This document shows positions 25,199 to 29,926 of a DNA stretch of 29,926 nt, one piece after another. The translations under genes were made by a program, and so were the position numbers. Location: NCBI GenBank assembly GCA_934140005.1, contig CAKPBB010000021.1, positions 1-29,926 of the forward strand, given 5' to 3'. This stretch comes from an uncultured Clostridia bacterium (lineage in GTDB: Bacteria; Bacillota; Clostridia; TANB77; CAG-508). A model generated the notes under the pieces. It was not told where the DNA came from. It ran no database searches and was given only the letters and a program-made list of their open reading frames with translations. Position 1 is the stretch's first letter; each line of letters begins with the position of its first letter.

Positions 25199-25249
25199 AT
25201 TATAAAAATTATAAAAACACTTTCACAAATAATGAAAGTATGCTATGAT
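25199..25249. promoter_or_regulatory. Divergent promoters with a shared palindromic operator
   Basis: Minus-strand promoter: TTGTGA (25228-25223), 18 bases, TATAAT (25204-25199). Plus-strand promoter: TTTCAC (25221-25226), 17 bases, TATGAT (25244-25249) with an extended TG. Between and overlapping both -35 boxes is the inverted repeat ACTTTCA-N7-TGAAAGT (25219-25239), the size expected for an XRE operator. The plus transcript would run about 260 bases to the gene at 25515. Between 25250 and 25500 I see only very AT-rich sequence and no gene. Confidence 0.55.
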
Positions 25250-25455
25250 AATATAAATAAAAAATGACAATATTTTAGTAATAGTAATAAATACAATAGA
25301 TTTAATCATTTATTATATTTTTGAGTTTTTAATATTTTTAAGAAGGTAAAATGTCATAAGTAATAGAATTATTTATAATAACTATAGTTTTATACGAGAT
25401 AATATAAGCGATACTTATTATAAAGTACAATATATCTAGTAAAATATATATGGTA

Positions 25456-25484
25456 TTTATTTATAAATTTTATACTCTTATAAT
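25456..25484 (+). promoter_or_regulatory. Possible promoter of the two-helix membrane protein gene
   Basis: A perfect TATAAT (25479-25484) has only TTTATT at the -35 position, 17 bases upstream. Confidence 0.35.
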
Positions 25485-25514
25485 TATTATATATTTTAAA
25501 GGAGGAAAATAAAA

Positions 25515-26153
25515 ATGGTAAATAAAGAAAAATTAGAGACAATTGAAATAAAGTACGAGACAACAAATAAAAATAATGTAATTTCAAAAATATTATACAT
25601 AATAGCAATTGTTGAATTTTTTTGTGTACCTATAATATGTCTTGCTTTAGGAAATGAATTAAAAATAGGATATGACATTCCTATTTTTTTCGTTGCAAGT
25701 ATAATTGTGAGTTTTGTAAATGGAATTTTTATATGTGGATTTGCAGAAATAATACAACTTTTACAAAATATAAAGGATAAAAATTCAAGAAATATATTTA
25801 TGCATTTAAATGCAATGGAATATTCAAACTTGTATATTGCTGAACAATATATAAAAGAACAACAATATGTATTAGCTTATGATTTATTAGAAATAGTTAT
25901 TATTGAGATGAAAAATACTAATCAAGAGATTGTTAAACTTGCTGTTAGTAAGCAAAATGAAATTAAGGAGAAAATGATAAGACAAGTAATTCTGCAAGCA
26001 CAAGAAGAAATAGACAATCAATACTATTCATCAGCTAAAATATTTCTAGAAAAATATAAGGATTTAGGTAATCAAACTATTGTTGATATGTATAATACTG
26101 CTACAAATGAATTGAATAAAATTGTTGAAAAAAGAAATAAAAGTAAAGAATAA
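25515..26153 (+). CDS. Hypothetical membrane protein with helical cytoplasmic domain
   Basis: This 212-residue protein is not recognised. AAAGGAGG nine bases before the ATG gives a firm start. Residues 1-22 are soluble. Two hydrophobic segments follow at about 25-45 (ILYIIAIVEFFCVPIICLALG) and 54-80 (IPIFFVASIIVSFVNGIFICG). The last 130 residues are wholly helical and charged with paired helices (YIKEQQYVLAYDLLEIVI, YSSAKIFLEKYKDLG), which resembles a TPR-like helical repeat. The N- and C-termini are both predicted to be inside. It is preceded by a divergent XRE promoter/operator that might control it. No terminator is seen before the convergent terminator of the next gene. Confidence 0.7.
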   Translation: MVNKEKLETIEIKYETTNKNNVISKILYIIAIVEFFCVPIICLALGNELKIGYDIPIFFVASIIVSFVNGIFICGFAEIIQLLQNIKDKNSRNIFMHLNAMEYSNLYIAEQYIKEQQYVLAYDLLEIVIIEMKNTNQEIVKLAVSKQNEIKEKMIRQVILQAQEEIDNQYYSSAKIFLEKYKDLGNQTIVDMYNTATNELNKIVEKRNKSKE

Positions 26154-26265
26154 AAAATGTAAAACTATAGAAATACGAAGCTTTATAAAAGTATAACTAA
26201 ATTCAAATGAATATAAGTAGAAAATTTTAATTGAATAATATTTAAAGTATTAAAACAAAGTAACT

Positions 26266-26300
26266 AAAAAAATCAGCAGGGCAAATGTGACCCTGCTGAT
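26266..26300 (-). terminator. Strong terminator of the GC-richer minus-strand gene
   Basis: ATCAGCAGGG (26272-26281) pairs perfectly with CCCTGCTGAT (26291-26300). On the minus strand seven T residues follow. Between it and the stop codon lie two more hairpins: GTTAGT-tcat-ACTAAC (26310-26325) and ACATAGCA-N8-TGCTATGT (26327-26350). Confidence 0.9.
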
Positions 26301-26364
26301 AAGTGGGATGTTAGTTCATACTAACTACATAGCAGAAATGATTGCTATGTTTTAACACAAGTTT

Positions 26365-27483
26365 TTATCGAAGATAGCTAGGTTTTTGATTGAAACCATA
26401 GCTTGCCCAGGTATTGCTGTGGAATTTCAGTTCCGGATATTCAGTAGAGAGCACATCAAGTGCTTTTTTGAACATCAAGGCCTCAGTTTTGTCGACGAAT
26501 GTGCGTTGTCCAACAAACTCTTGCACTTTAAAAGTGACTAAACCTTTATTAGGCATGAAGACTGTTTTCAAACGTTCGTGACGTCCTTTCCAGTTTTCAG
26601 AGTTGTAAACCAACCACGAAACAGTGGAAAGATCAGCAACTCGTTCAAGACGGAGATGGGACATTCCACTGATTGTACAGCAGTCGCCATTGATCCATTC
26701 GCCATGTGCAAAGATAGACTCTTTAGCAAAGCGAATTGCTCCCAGGAAAGTGCAGCAATATTTTGGCTTCGTGAGCTGGCAATCTTCGTCAATAAACTTC
26801 TGAATGTCAGCAGGCAAGATGCTGATAAAATATTCCACCATCTCAGGAATGATGTCACCATCTTTGGCGAAGCGGAAATATTCATTCCACTCTTGTACAA
26901 TGACATCTGCCATTCCAAAGTAGCGACTTTCGTCAACTTTTTCCTGCACCGTGAGTAGATGATGCTTTGTCTTATCGTCATAGGACATGTACTGAAATCC
27001 TTTGATATAGCGATAATAGACGTGTGCCAGCTTGGCTTTACGAATATCGCTATATTTATGCTGAGGATCGTATACCTTTTTGGCGACAGAGCTGATTGTG
27101 TCGTGACACTCCATATGCCAGGCATAGATAGAGTCAAATGACTGCAAGAAGCTTGCTGCATCAACAGTTGCCAAATACATTGCATGCAGTGCTTCATCAT
27201 TGGGTCTGAGAACCTTTTGATAATGCTTAGGACCACCAGACAGACCAAAGAACTTTTCTATGGTCTTACGTTCTTTCTTTGGAAGTTTATGAATTTCAGT
27301 TTCCAAATTTTTAATGTAGAACATAGGAACTTCGGCCAAGTTGCGATTTTTAGCACTAATCAGTTCAAGATACAAATTGATGAAGTCAAATGCTTCAGAT
27401 TGGTACTTTTTGCTATCATAAGCGATTGAAAGTAACCGCTTGTCGGTAAAAGATAGCGCTTGTGTTTGTTTGCTTAAAATCAT
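26365..27483 (-). CDS. Unrecognised 372-residue protein, apparently horizontally acquired
   Basis: I do not recognise this protein. The ATG at 27483 is preceded by AAGGGAG. It is much richer in G+C and in balanced codons (CTG, GCC, GAC, CGT) than any neighbour, which marks recent transfer. There is no signal peptide or membrane segment. Residues 25-85 are helical and contain LPKKERKTIEKFFGLSGGP, which faintly resembles sigma-70 region 4 (LPxxER-x-x-I-x-x-x-FGLxGG), but nothing else supports that. The middle has many aromatic and His residues (YAWHMECHDTISSV, HVYYRYIKGFQYMSYDDKTKHH). The last third has paired cysteines (KYCC and DCC). It has its own promoter, a structured leader and a terminator, so it is an independent unit. 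Confidence 0.8.
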   Translation of the reverse strand: MILSKQTQALSFTDKRLLSIAYDSKKYQSEAFDFINLYLELISAKNRNLAEVPMFYIKNLETEIHKLPKKERKTIEKFFGLSGGPKHYQKVLRPNDEALHAMYLATVDAASFLQSFDSIYAWHMECHDTISSVAKKVYDPQHKYSDIRKAKLAHVYYRYIKGFQYMSYDDKTKHHLLTVQEKVDESRYFGMADVIVQEWNEYFRFAKDGDIIPEMVEYFISILPADIQKFIDEDCQLTKPKYCCTFLGAIRFAKESIFAHGEWINGDCCTISGMSHLRLERVADLSTVSWLVYNSENWKGRHERLKTVFMPNKGLVTFKVQEFVGQRTFVDKTEALMFKKALDVLSTEYPELKFHSNTWASYGFNQKPSYLR

Positions 27484-27524
27484 TTTATTCTCCCTTGTTG
27501 TAAAATTAAATAGTAATTGGAAAA

Positions 27525-27558
27525 TTTAATGAAGCTTTTACCCCACTTCATTAAAAGC
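27525..27558 (-). promoter_or_regulatory. Leader with two mutually exclusive hairpins (attenuator-like)
   Basis: On the minus strand GCTTTTA can pair with TAAAAGC (27558-27552 with 27540-27534). Alternatively TTTAATGAAG can pair perfectly with CTTCATTAAA (27555-27546 with 27534-27525), followed by TTTTCC. The arms overlap, so only one hairpin can form at a time. The element lies between the promoter and the ribosome binding site of the 372-residue gene. Confidence 0.55.
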
Positions 27559-27568
27559 GTACATATAA

Positions 27569-27597
27569 ATTATACACTGATTTACATAAAAAATCAA
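27569..27597 (-). promoter_or_regulatory. Sigma-A promoter of the 372-residue gene
   Basis: On the minus strand: TTGATT (27597-27592), a 17-base spacer, perfect TATAAT (27574-27569). Confidence 0.75.
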
Positions 27598-27699
27598 CAT
27601 TTGACTATAAAAAAGTTACATTTAGTACTAAAAATGTGTTATTTTAGCTTGGCTTTGAGAGAGTAGTGATTCAGAAGAAATGTGAAAAAAATGTGAAAA

Positions 27700-27726
27700 T
27701 TAGCAATCAAATATTGACATTGCTAA
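27700..27726 (+). promoter_or_regulatory. CIRCE-like HrcA operator overlapping the hsp20 promoter
   Basis: TTAGCAATC (27700-27708), nine bases, CATTGCTAA (27718-27726). The CIRCE consensus is TTAGCACTC-N9-GAGTGCTAA; the left arm matches 8 of 9, the right arm 7 of 9, and the N9 spacing is exact. It covers the -35 box at 27714-27719, the right place for repression by HrcA. Confidence 0.65.
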
Positions 27727-27741
27727 AAACGGTGCTATAAT
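27714..27741 (+). promoter_or_regulatory. Sigma-A promoter of hsp20
   Basis: Perfect TTGACA (27714-27719) and perfect TATAAT (27736-27741) with a 16-base spacer, about 97 bases before the start codon. Confidence 0.85.
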
Positions 27742-27756
27742 AATAAATGTAAAAAG

Positions 27757-27772
27757 TAAAAGATATCTTTTA
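27757..27772 (+). repeat. 16-bp perfect palindrome in the hsp20 leader
   Basis: TAAAAGATATCTTTTA lies about ten bases after the expected transcription start. It could be a DNA-binding site; it has no loop for a stable RNA hairpin. Confidence 0.5.
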
Positions 27773-27837
27773 AAAGTAAATATGTGCTTACCTTAAATGG
27801 TGTCAACACAGAAATAAATGAAAGGAAGTTGATTTAT

Positions 27838-28260
27838 ATGATGATGATACCAAGAAGAAATAATGAATTTGATTTTATAGGAGATATGTTTAAAGATCCA
27901 TTTTTTACAAATGATGAGAATAAAATAATGAAAACAGATATAAAAGAAAAGAAAGATAAATATGTAATAGACATTGATTTGCCTGGCTATGAAAAAGAAA
28001 ATATTAAGATGTCTATTGAAGATGGATATTTAACTATTAATGCAACAATAGATACTAACAAAGATGAAAAAGAAGAAGGTAAATTTGTTCGTAAAGAAAG
28101 ATATATGGGCTCTTGTTCAAGAAGTTTCTATGTAGGTGATGAAGTTGAAAGTGAAGATATTAAAGCTTCATTCAAAAATGGTACTTTGAGAATAGAAGTT
28201 CCAAAGAAAGAAGAAAAGAAAGAATTGCCAGAAAAGAAATATATTCAAATAGAAGATTAA
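27838..28260 (+). CDS. hsp20: Hsp20/alpha-crystallin small heat-shock protein
   Basis: Small heat-shock proteins are ATP-independent holdases that bind unfolding proteins. The start is placed at the first of three consecutive ATGs (27838), nine bases after AAAGGAAG; the longer open frame from 27784 lacks a site. The 140-residue protein has a short N-terminal arm (1-30) and an alpha-crystallin domain (about 31-122). Motifs are TDIKEKKDKYVIDIDLPGYEKENIKMSIEDGYLTI, KFVRKERYMGSCSRSFYV and IKASFKNGTLRIEVPKKE, with the family's A-x-x-x-x-G-x-L written as ASFKNGTL. The C-terminal KKYIQIED contains an I-x-I anchor. A CIRCE-like site overlaps the promoter. It is transcribed alone, with a terminator after it. 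Confidence 0.93.
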   Translation: MMMIPRRNNEFDFIGDMFKDPFFTNDENKIMKTDIKEKKDKYVIDIDLPGYEKENIKMSIEDGYLTINATIDTNKDEKEEGKFVRKERYMGSCSRSFYVGDEVESEDIKASFKNGTLRIEVPKKEEKKELPEKKYIQIED

Positions 28261-28277
28261 TTGAAATTTAATAATAG

Positions 28278-28349
28278 ACGGGGGAATTTTGAAAATCGTT
28301 AGTTTGAGTTAAAATTCATACAGACGAGAACAAAATGCTCCCGTTTTTT
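28278..28349 (+). terminator. Long-stem terminator after hsp20
   Basis: ACGGGGGAATTTTG (from 28278) pairs with CAAAATGCTCCCGT (to 28344) with two mismatches and a large loop; six T residues follow. An inner alternative stem GAATTTT/AAAATTC is also possible. Confidence 0.75.
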
Positions 28350-28456
28350 ATATAATAGAAGGTAAGATGCACGTTTCATTATAGAAAGATGCTTTGCTAA
28401 ACAGTACATAGAAAATTTTGGAGATATAAATCTTTTATTGAATTTTGCATAAAATA

Positions 28457-28485
28457 TTGATAAGAAAAAAATCATATGATAATAT
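28457..28485 (+). promoter_or_regulatory. deoD: Probable promoter of deoD with palindrome at the -10
   Basis: TTGATA (28457-28462), a 17-base spacer, TAATAT (28480-28485). A perfect 13-bp palindrome, ATGATA-A-TATCAT (28476-28488), covers the -10 box and may be an operator. Between the hsp20 terminator and this promoter I see no gene. Confidence 0.5.
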
Positions 28486-28502
28486 CATAATATTAGAAAA
28501 AG

Positions 28503-28544
28503 AAGGAGGATATGTTAATTTTAAATTAACATTATATAGAGATG
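28503..28544 (+). promoter_or_regulatory. deoD: Ribosome binding site separated from the deoD start by a hairpin
   Basis: A strong AAGGAGG (28503-28509) lies 32 bases before the deoD ATG (28542), far outside the usual 5-10. In between is a perfect palindrome (28512-28532; arms ATGTTAATTT and AAATTAACAT around one T). If it folds, the site comes within about nine unpaired bases of the ATG. The same stretch also encodes a five-codon open frame (ATG 28512 to TAA 28529), but that ATG is only two bases from the site. Confidence 0.6.
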
Positions 28545-29267
28545 GCTATTCATAATTCTGCAAAAGATGGAGAGATTGCAAAAACAGTACTTATGCCAGG
28601 AGATCCATTAAGGGCAAAGTATATTGCGGAAAAGTTTTTAAATAATTATAGATTAGTAAGTGATGTAAGAAATATATATGCGTATACAGGAAAATATAAA
28701 GGAAAAGAAATCACAATAATGGCTTCTGGAATGGGAATGCCTAGTATGGGAATATATTGTTATGAATTATACAAATTTTATAATGTAGAAAAGATTATTA
28801 GAATAGGTTCATGTGGAGCATATAGCCCTGAGCTTAAACTATTAGATACTATATTAGTTAATGGAAGTTACACAGAAGGTAATTTTGCATATAATATGAA
28901 TAATGAGAAATGCAATTTTGTGTATGGAGATAAATTACTTTTTGATAATATTGAGGAATCTGCTAAAAGTTTAAATATAAACTTAGTAAAAGCAAATGTA
29001 GCATGCACAGAATGTTTTGATGCCTATACACCAAATCCACAACAGTATGTTGAAAGATTACCAAAAGAATATAATATAGTTGCTTCAGAGATGGAAAGTT
29101 TTGCTTTATTTTATACAGCAAAAGTATTGAATAAGAAAGCGGCTTGTTTATTGACTGTTGTAGATTCAAATTATAAAGATATAGAAAATAAACAATTAAC
29201 TTCTGAAGAAAGAGAACTATCATTAAATAATATGATAGAGGTTGCTTTAGAAGCAGCAATAAAATAA
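28542..29267 (+). CDS. deoD: Purine nucleoside phosphorylase, DeoD type
   Basis: The hexameric DeoD enzyme splits purine (deoxy)ribonucleosides with phosphate to free base and (deoxy)ribose-1-phosphate in nucleoside salvage. The 241-residue protein is full length and starts MAIHNSAKDGEIAKTVLMPGDPLRAKYIAE, so the ATG at 28542 is right. Key residues are H4 (donated to the neighbouring subunit), G20 and R24 in PGDPLR, R43, R87 in RIGSCGAY, the ribose-binding ASEMESFALF, and an aspartate in VVDSNYK at the catalytic position (D204 of E. coli). SEERELSLNNMI matches the family's C-terminal helix. Its translation start region is unusual (see the entry at 28503). No clear terminator follows before the rRNA promoters. 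Confidence 0.95.
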   Translation: MAIHNSAKDGEIAKTVLMPGDPLRAKYIAEKFLNNYRLVSDVRNIYAYTGKYKGKEITIMASGMGMPSMGIYCYELYKFYNVEKIIRIGSCGAYSPELKLLDTILVNGSYTEGNFAYNMNNEKCNFVYGDKLLFDNIEESAKSLNINLVKANVACTECFDAYTPNPQQYVERLPKEYNIVASEMESFALFYTAKVLNKKAACLLTVVDSNYKDIENKQLTSEERELSLNNMIEVALEAAIK

Positions 29268-29370
29268 TTATGTATTAGTTTAATATGAATTAAAATTCAT
29301 TCCGTAAAAGTGTAAAAAAGTTGAACAAAAAGATATTTTATGAAAAAAATGGAAAATTAGTAATTTAGTG

Positions 29371-29399
29371 TTGACAATGGCAAATAAAGGTGTTAAAAT
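29371..29399 (+). promoter_or_regulatory. Presumed rrn promoter P1
   Basis: TTGACA (29371-29376), a 17-base spacer, TAAAAT (29394-29399), with extended TG one base before the -10. Confidence 0.85.
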
Positions 29400-29407
29400 A
29401 CAGTACA

Positions 29408-29426
29408 GTTGTTGACAAGAAACAAC
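29408..29426 (+). other. 5' hairpin of the P1 transcript
   Basis: GTTGTT (29408-29413) pairs with AACAAC (29421-29426) around a 7-base loop, beginning 8 bases after the -10 box, close to the expected first base of the RNA. Confidence 0.6.
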
Positions 29427-29436
29427 AAATTAAGCC

Positions 29437-29466
29437 AAGATAATATAAAATATCTTTATTTTTTTG
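29437..29466 (+). terminator. Terminator-like hairpin downstream of P1
   Basis: AAGATA (29437-29442) pairs with TATCTT (29451-29456), followed by TATTTTTTT. The stem is short and AT-rich. Confidence 0.4.
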
Positions 29467-29625
29467 ACTAAAAATAAAAGAAAAAATAGGACATTGTTTG
29501 AGTGAGTCCAAACTTTATTTTTAGAAAAATATAAAAGAAAATATTACAAAAATGGCTAAAAATATTTTAACAAAAATGAACATTAAAAATTGAAAAAATA
29601 TTTTTTGAAAAAGTAAAAAAATATG

Positions 29626-29654
29626 TTGACAATGAAGTTCAAAAGTGCTAAAAT
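29626..29654 (+). promoter_or_regulatory. Presumed rrn promoter P2
   Basis: TTGACA (29626-29631), a 17-base spacer, TAAAAT (29649-29654), extended TG present (TGCTAAAAT). Confidence 0.88.
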
Positions 29655-29662
29655 ATAAAACA

Positions 29663-29677
29663 GTTCCGCTAAGGAAC
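29663..29677 (+). other. 5' hairpin of the P2 transcript
   Basis: GTTCC (29663-29667) and GGAAC (29673-29677) around GCTAA, beginning 8 bases after the -10 box. Confidence 0.65.
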
Positions 29678-29816
29678 AGAACATTGAAAAACACAGAAAA
29701 ATAGCGAAAATACTTGATTAGAAGTTTTTTAAAATTCTAATTTAAAGTATAAAAATTCTTTTTGAAAAAGATAAAAAAGAGTTTGAAAAAAACTTAAAAA
29801 ATCTTTAAAAAAAGAG

Positions 29817-29846
29817 TTGACAAAACACTATAAAATGTGTTAAAAT
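29817..29846 (+). promoter_or_regulatory. Presumed rrn promoter P3
   Basis: TTGACA (29817-29822), an 18-base spacer, TAAAAT (29841-29846), extended TG present (TGTTAAAAT). Confidence 0.85.
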
Positions 29847-29853
29847 AAGACTC

Positions 29854-29869
29854 GTTCACAGGAGTGAAC
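29854..29869 (+). other. 5' hairpin of the P3 transcript
   Basis: GTTCAC (29854-29859) and GTGAAC (29864-29869) around AGGA, beginning 7 bases after the -10 box. Confidence 0.65.
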
Positions 29870-29883
29870 AAGTAAATAAAAAG

Positions 29884-29904
29884 TACATTGAAAAGTAAAC
29901 AATA
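29884..29904 (+). promoter_or_regulatory. rRNA leader element (boxA-like region)
   Basis: TACATTGAAAAGTAAACAAT resembles the CTTTGAAAACTGAACAA-type element of Firmicutes rRNA leaders, linked to antitermination and processing. ACATTGAAAA also occurs after P2 at 29681-29690. Confidence 0.55.
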
Positions 29905-29926
29905 AACAATATCCTTTAAGATAAAC

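Larger units (their letters stand above)
29268..29926 (+). other. Promoter and leader region of a presumed rRNA operon (runs off the window)
   Basis: This 659-base stretch has no gene. From 29371 it holds three near-identical strong promoters in tandem, long A-tracts upstream of each, and a final TTGAAAAGTAAACAA element like those found in the leaders of Firmicutes 16S rRNA genes. No 16S sequence is inside the window. Between the second and third promoters an imperfect hairpin (29710-29750, arms ATACTT/AAGTAT and ATTAGAA/TTCTAAT) is visible. 29268-29370 shows only a short palindrome (ATGAATT-AA-AATTCAT). Confidence 0.75.

Noticed and set aside
25250..25500. Small gene in the AT-rich stretch before the membrane protein
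   Set aside because: Only frames of a few codons follow the candidate ribosome binding sites (for example ATG TCA TAA after AAGAAGG).
26568..27248. 226-residue minus frame inside the 372-residue gene
   Set aside because: It is an overlapping frame in GC-richer DNA, has no ribosome binding site, and the larger frame has its own promoter, site and terminator.
26578..27429. Plus-strand open frames opposite the 372-residue gene
   Set aside because: These are antisense shadows without ribosome binding sites or promoters.
26365..27483. Calling the foreign gene a sigma factor
   Set aside because: Only one short region 4-like stretch is seen; region 2 and the helix-turn-helix that should follow are not recognisable.
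27784..27837. N-terminal extension of Hsp20 from 27784
   Set aside because: There is no ribosome binding site, whereas AAAGGAAG is well placed for the ATG cluster at 27838.
29464..29492. A further rrn promoter (TTGACT with TAGGAC)
   Set aside because: The -10 box is poor, there is no extended TG, and no matching 5' hairpin at the shared position.
1..29926. CRISPR arrays, tRNA genes, IS elements, prophage genes
   Set aside because: No regularly spaced repeats, cloverleaf sequences, transposase or phage structural motifs were seen on either strand.

Overview
The window looks like a chromosomal segment of a very AT-rich, spore-forming member of the Firmicutes (class Clostridia or close relatives). 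Base composition, strong AGGAGG-type ribosome binding sites, TTGACA/TATAAT promoters, GatCAB, a BofA-family protein and Spo0A all point that way. Nearly all genes run on the + strand in short operons separated by hairpin-plus-T terminators. Much of it is housekeeping; accessory pieces sit mainly at the left edge and between 24.9 and 27.6 kb.

Layout. 1-2.1 kb: the end of a leucine-rich-repeat protein, a small membrane-anchored protein, a TM2 protein and a polytopic membrane protein. 2.1-5.5 kb: the gatCAB operon for tRNA-dependent Gln/Asn formation. 5.5-6.3 kb, minus strand: a small membrane protein and rpsT (ribosomal protein S20), each with its own promoter. 6.4-8.05 kb: an RpiB-like sugar-phosphate isomerase and a WecA/TagO-type polyprenyl-phosphate sugar-1-P transferase. 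8.1-12.07 kb: an acetyltransferase, a GT8 glycosyltransferase, Sua5 and a second GT-A-like glycosyltransferase. 12.1-17.0 kb: a pth-rng-bofA-rimO-amidase operon linking translation, RNA processing, sporulation and the cell wall. 17.1-18.05 kb: manganese pyrophosphatase. 18.1-23.9 kb: a WG-repeat membrane protein, a PLP lyase, an MTA/SAH-nucleosidase-like protein, a YhiN/BaiN-type flavoprotein and a YigZ protein. 23.9-24.96 kb: spo0A with two perfect tandem 0A boxes upstream.

24.96-27.6 kb is the accessory stretch. It holds a frameshifted XRE regulator with a divergent promoter/operator, an unrecognised two-helix membrane protein, and an unrecognised 372-residue gene on the minus strand that is clearly richer in G+C than everything around it. 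That gene has its own promoter, a leader that can fold in two exclusive ways, and a strong terminator, so it looks like a self-contained acquired unit. 27.7-28.35 kb: an Hsp20 gene whose -35 box overlaps a CIRCE-like HrcA operator. 28.45-29.27 kb: deoD, whose Shine-Dalgarno sequence is separated from its start codon by a palindromic hairpin.

The last 560 bases carry three tandem promoters and end in a TTGAAAAGTAAACAA-like leader element. This looks like the upstream region of an rRNA operon whose 16S gene lies just outside the window. Each promoter is followed, 7-8 bases after its -10 box, by a small hairpin of different sequence but the same position.

Most notable observations: the position-matched 5' hairpins of the presumed rRNA promoters, the hairpin-bridged ribosome binding site of deoD, and the foreign minus-strand gene with its switch-like leader. 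Secondary ones are the short RNase G lacking its zinc link, and active-site substitutions in the RpiB-like and MTAN-like proteins. All functional calls come from motif recognition by eye; no database search was run.
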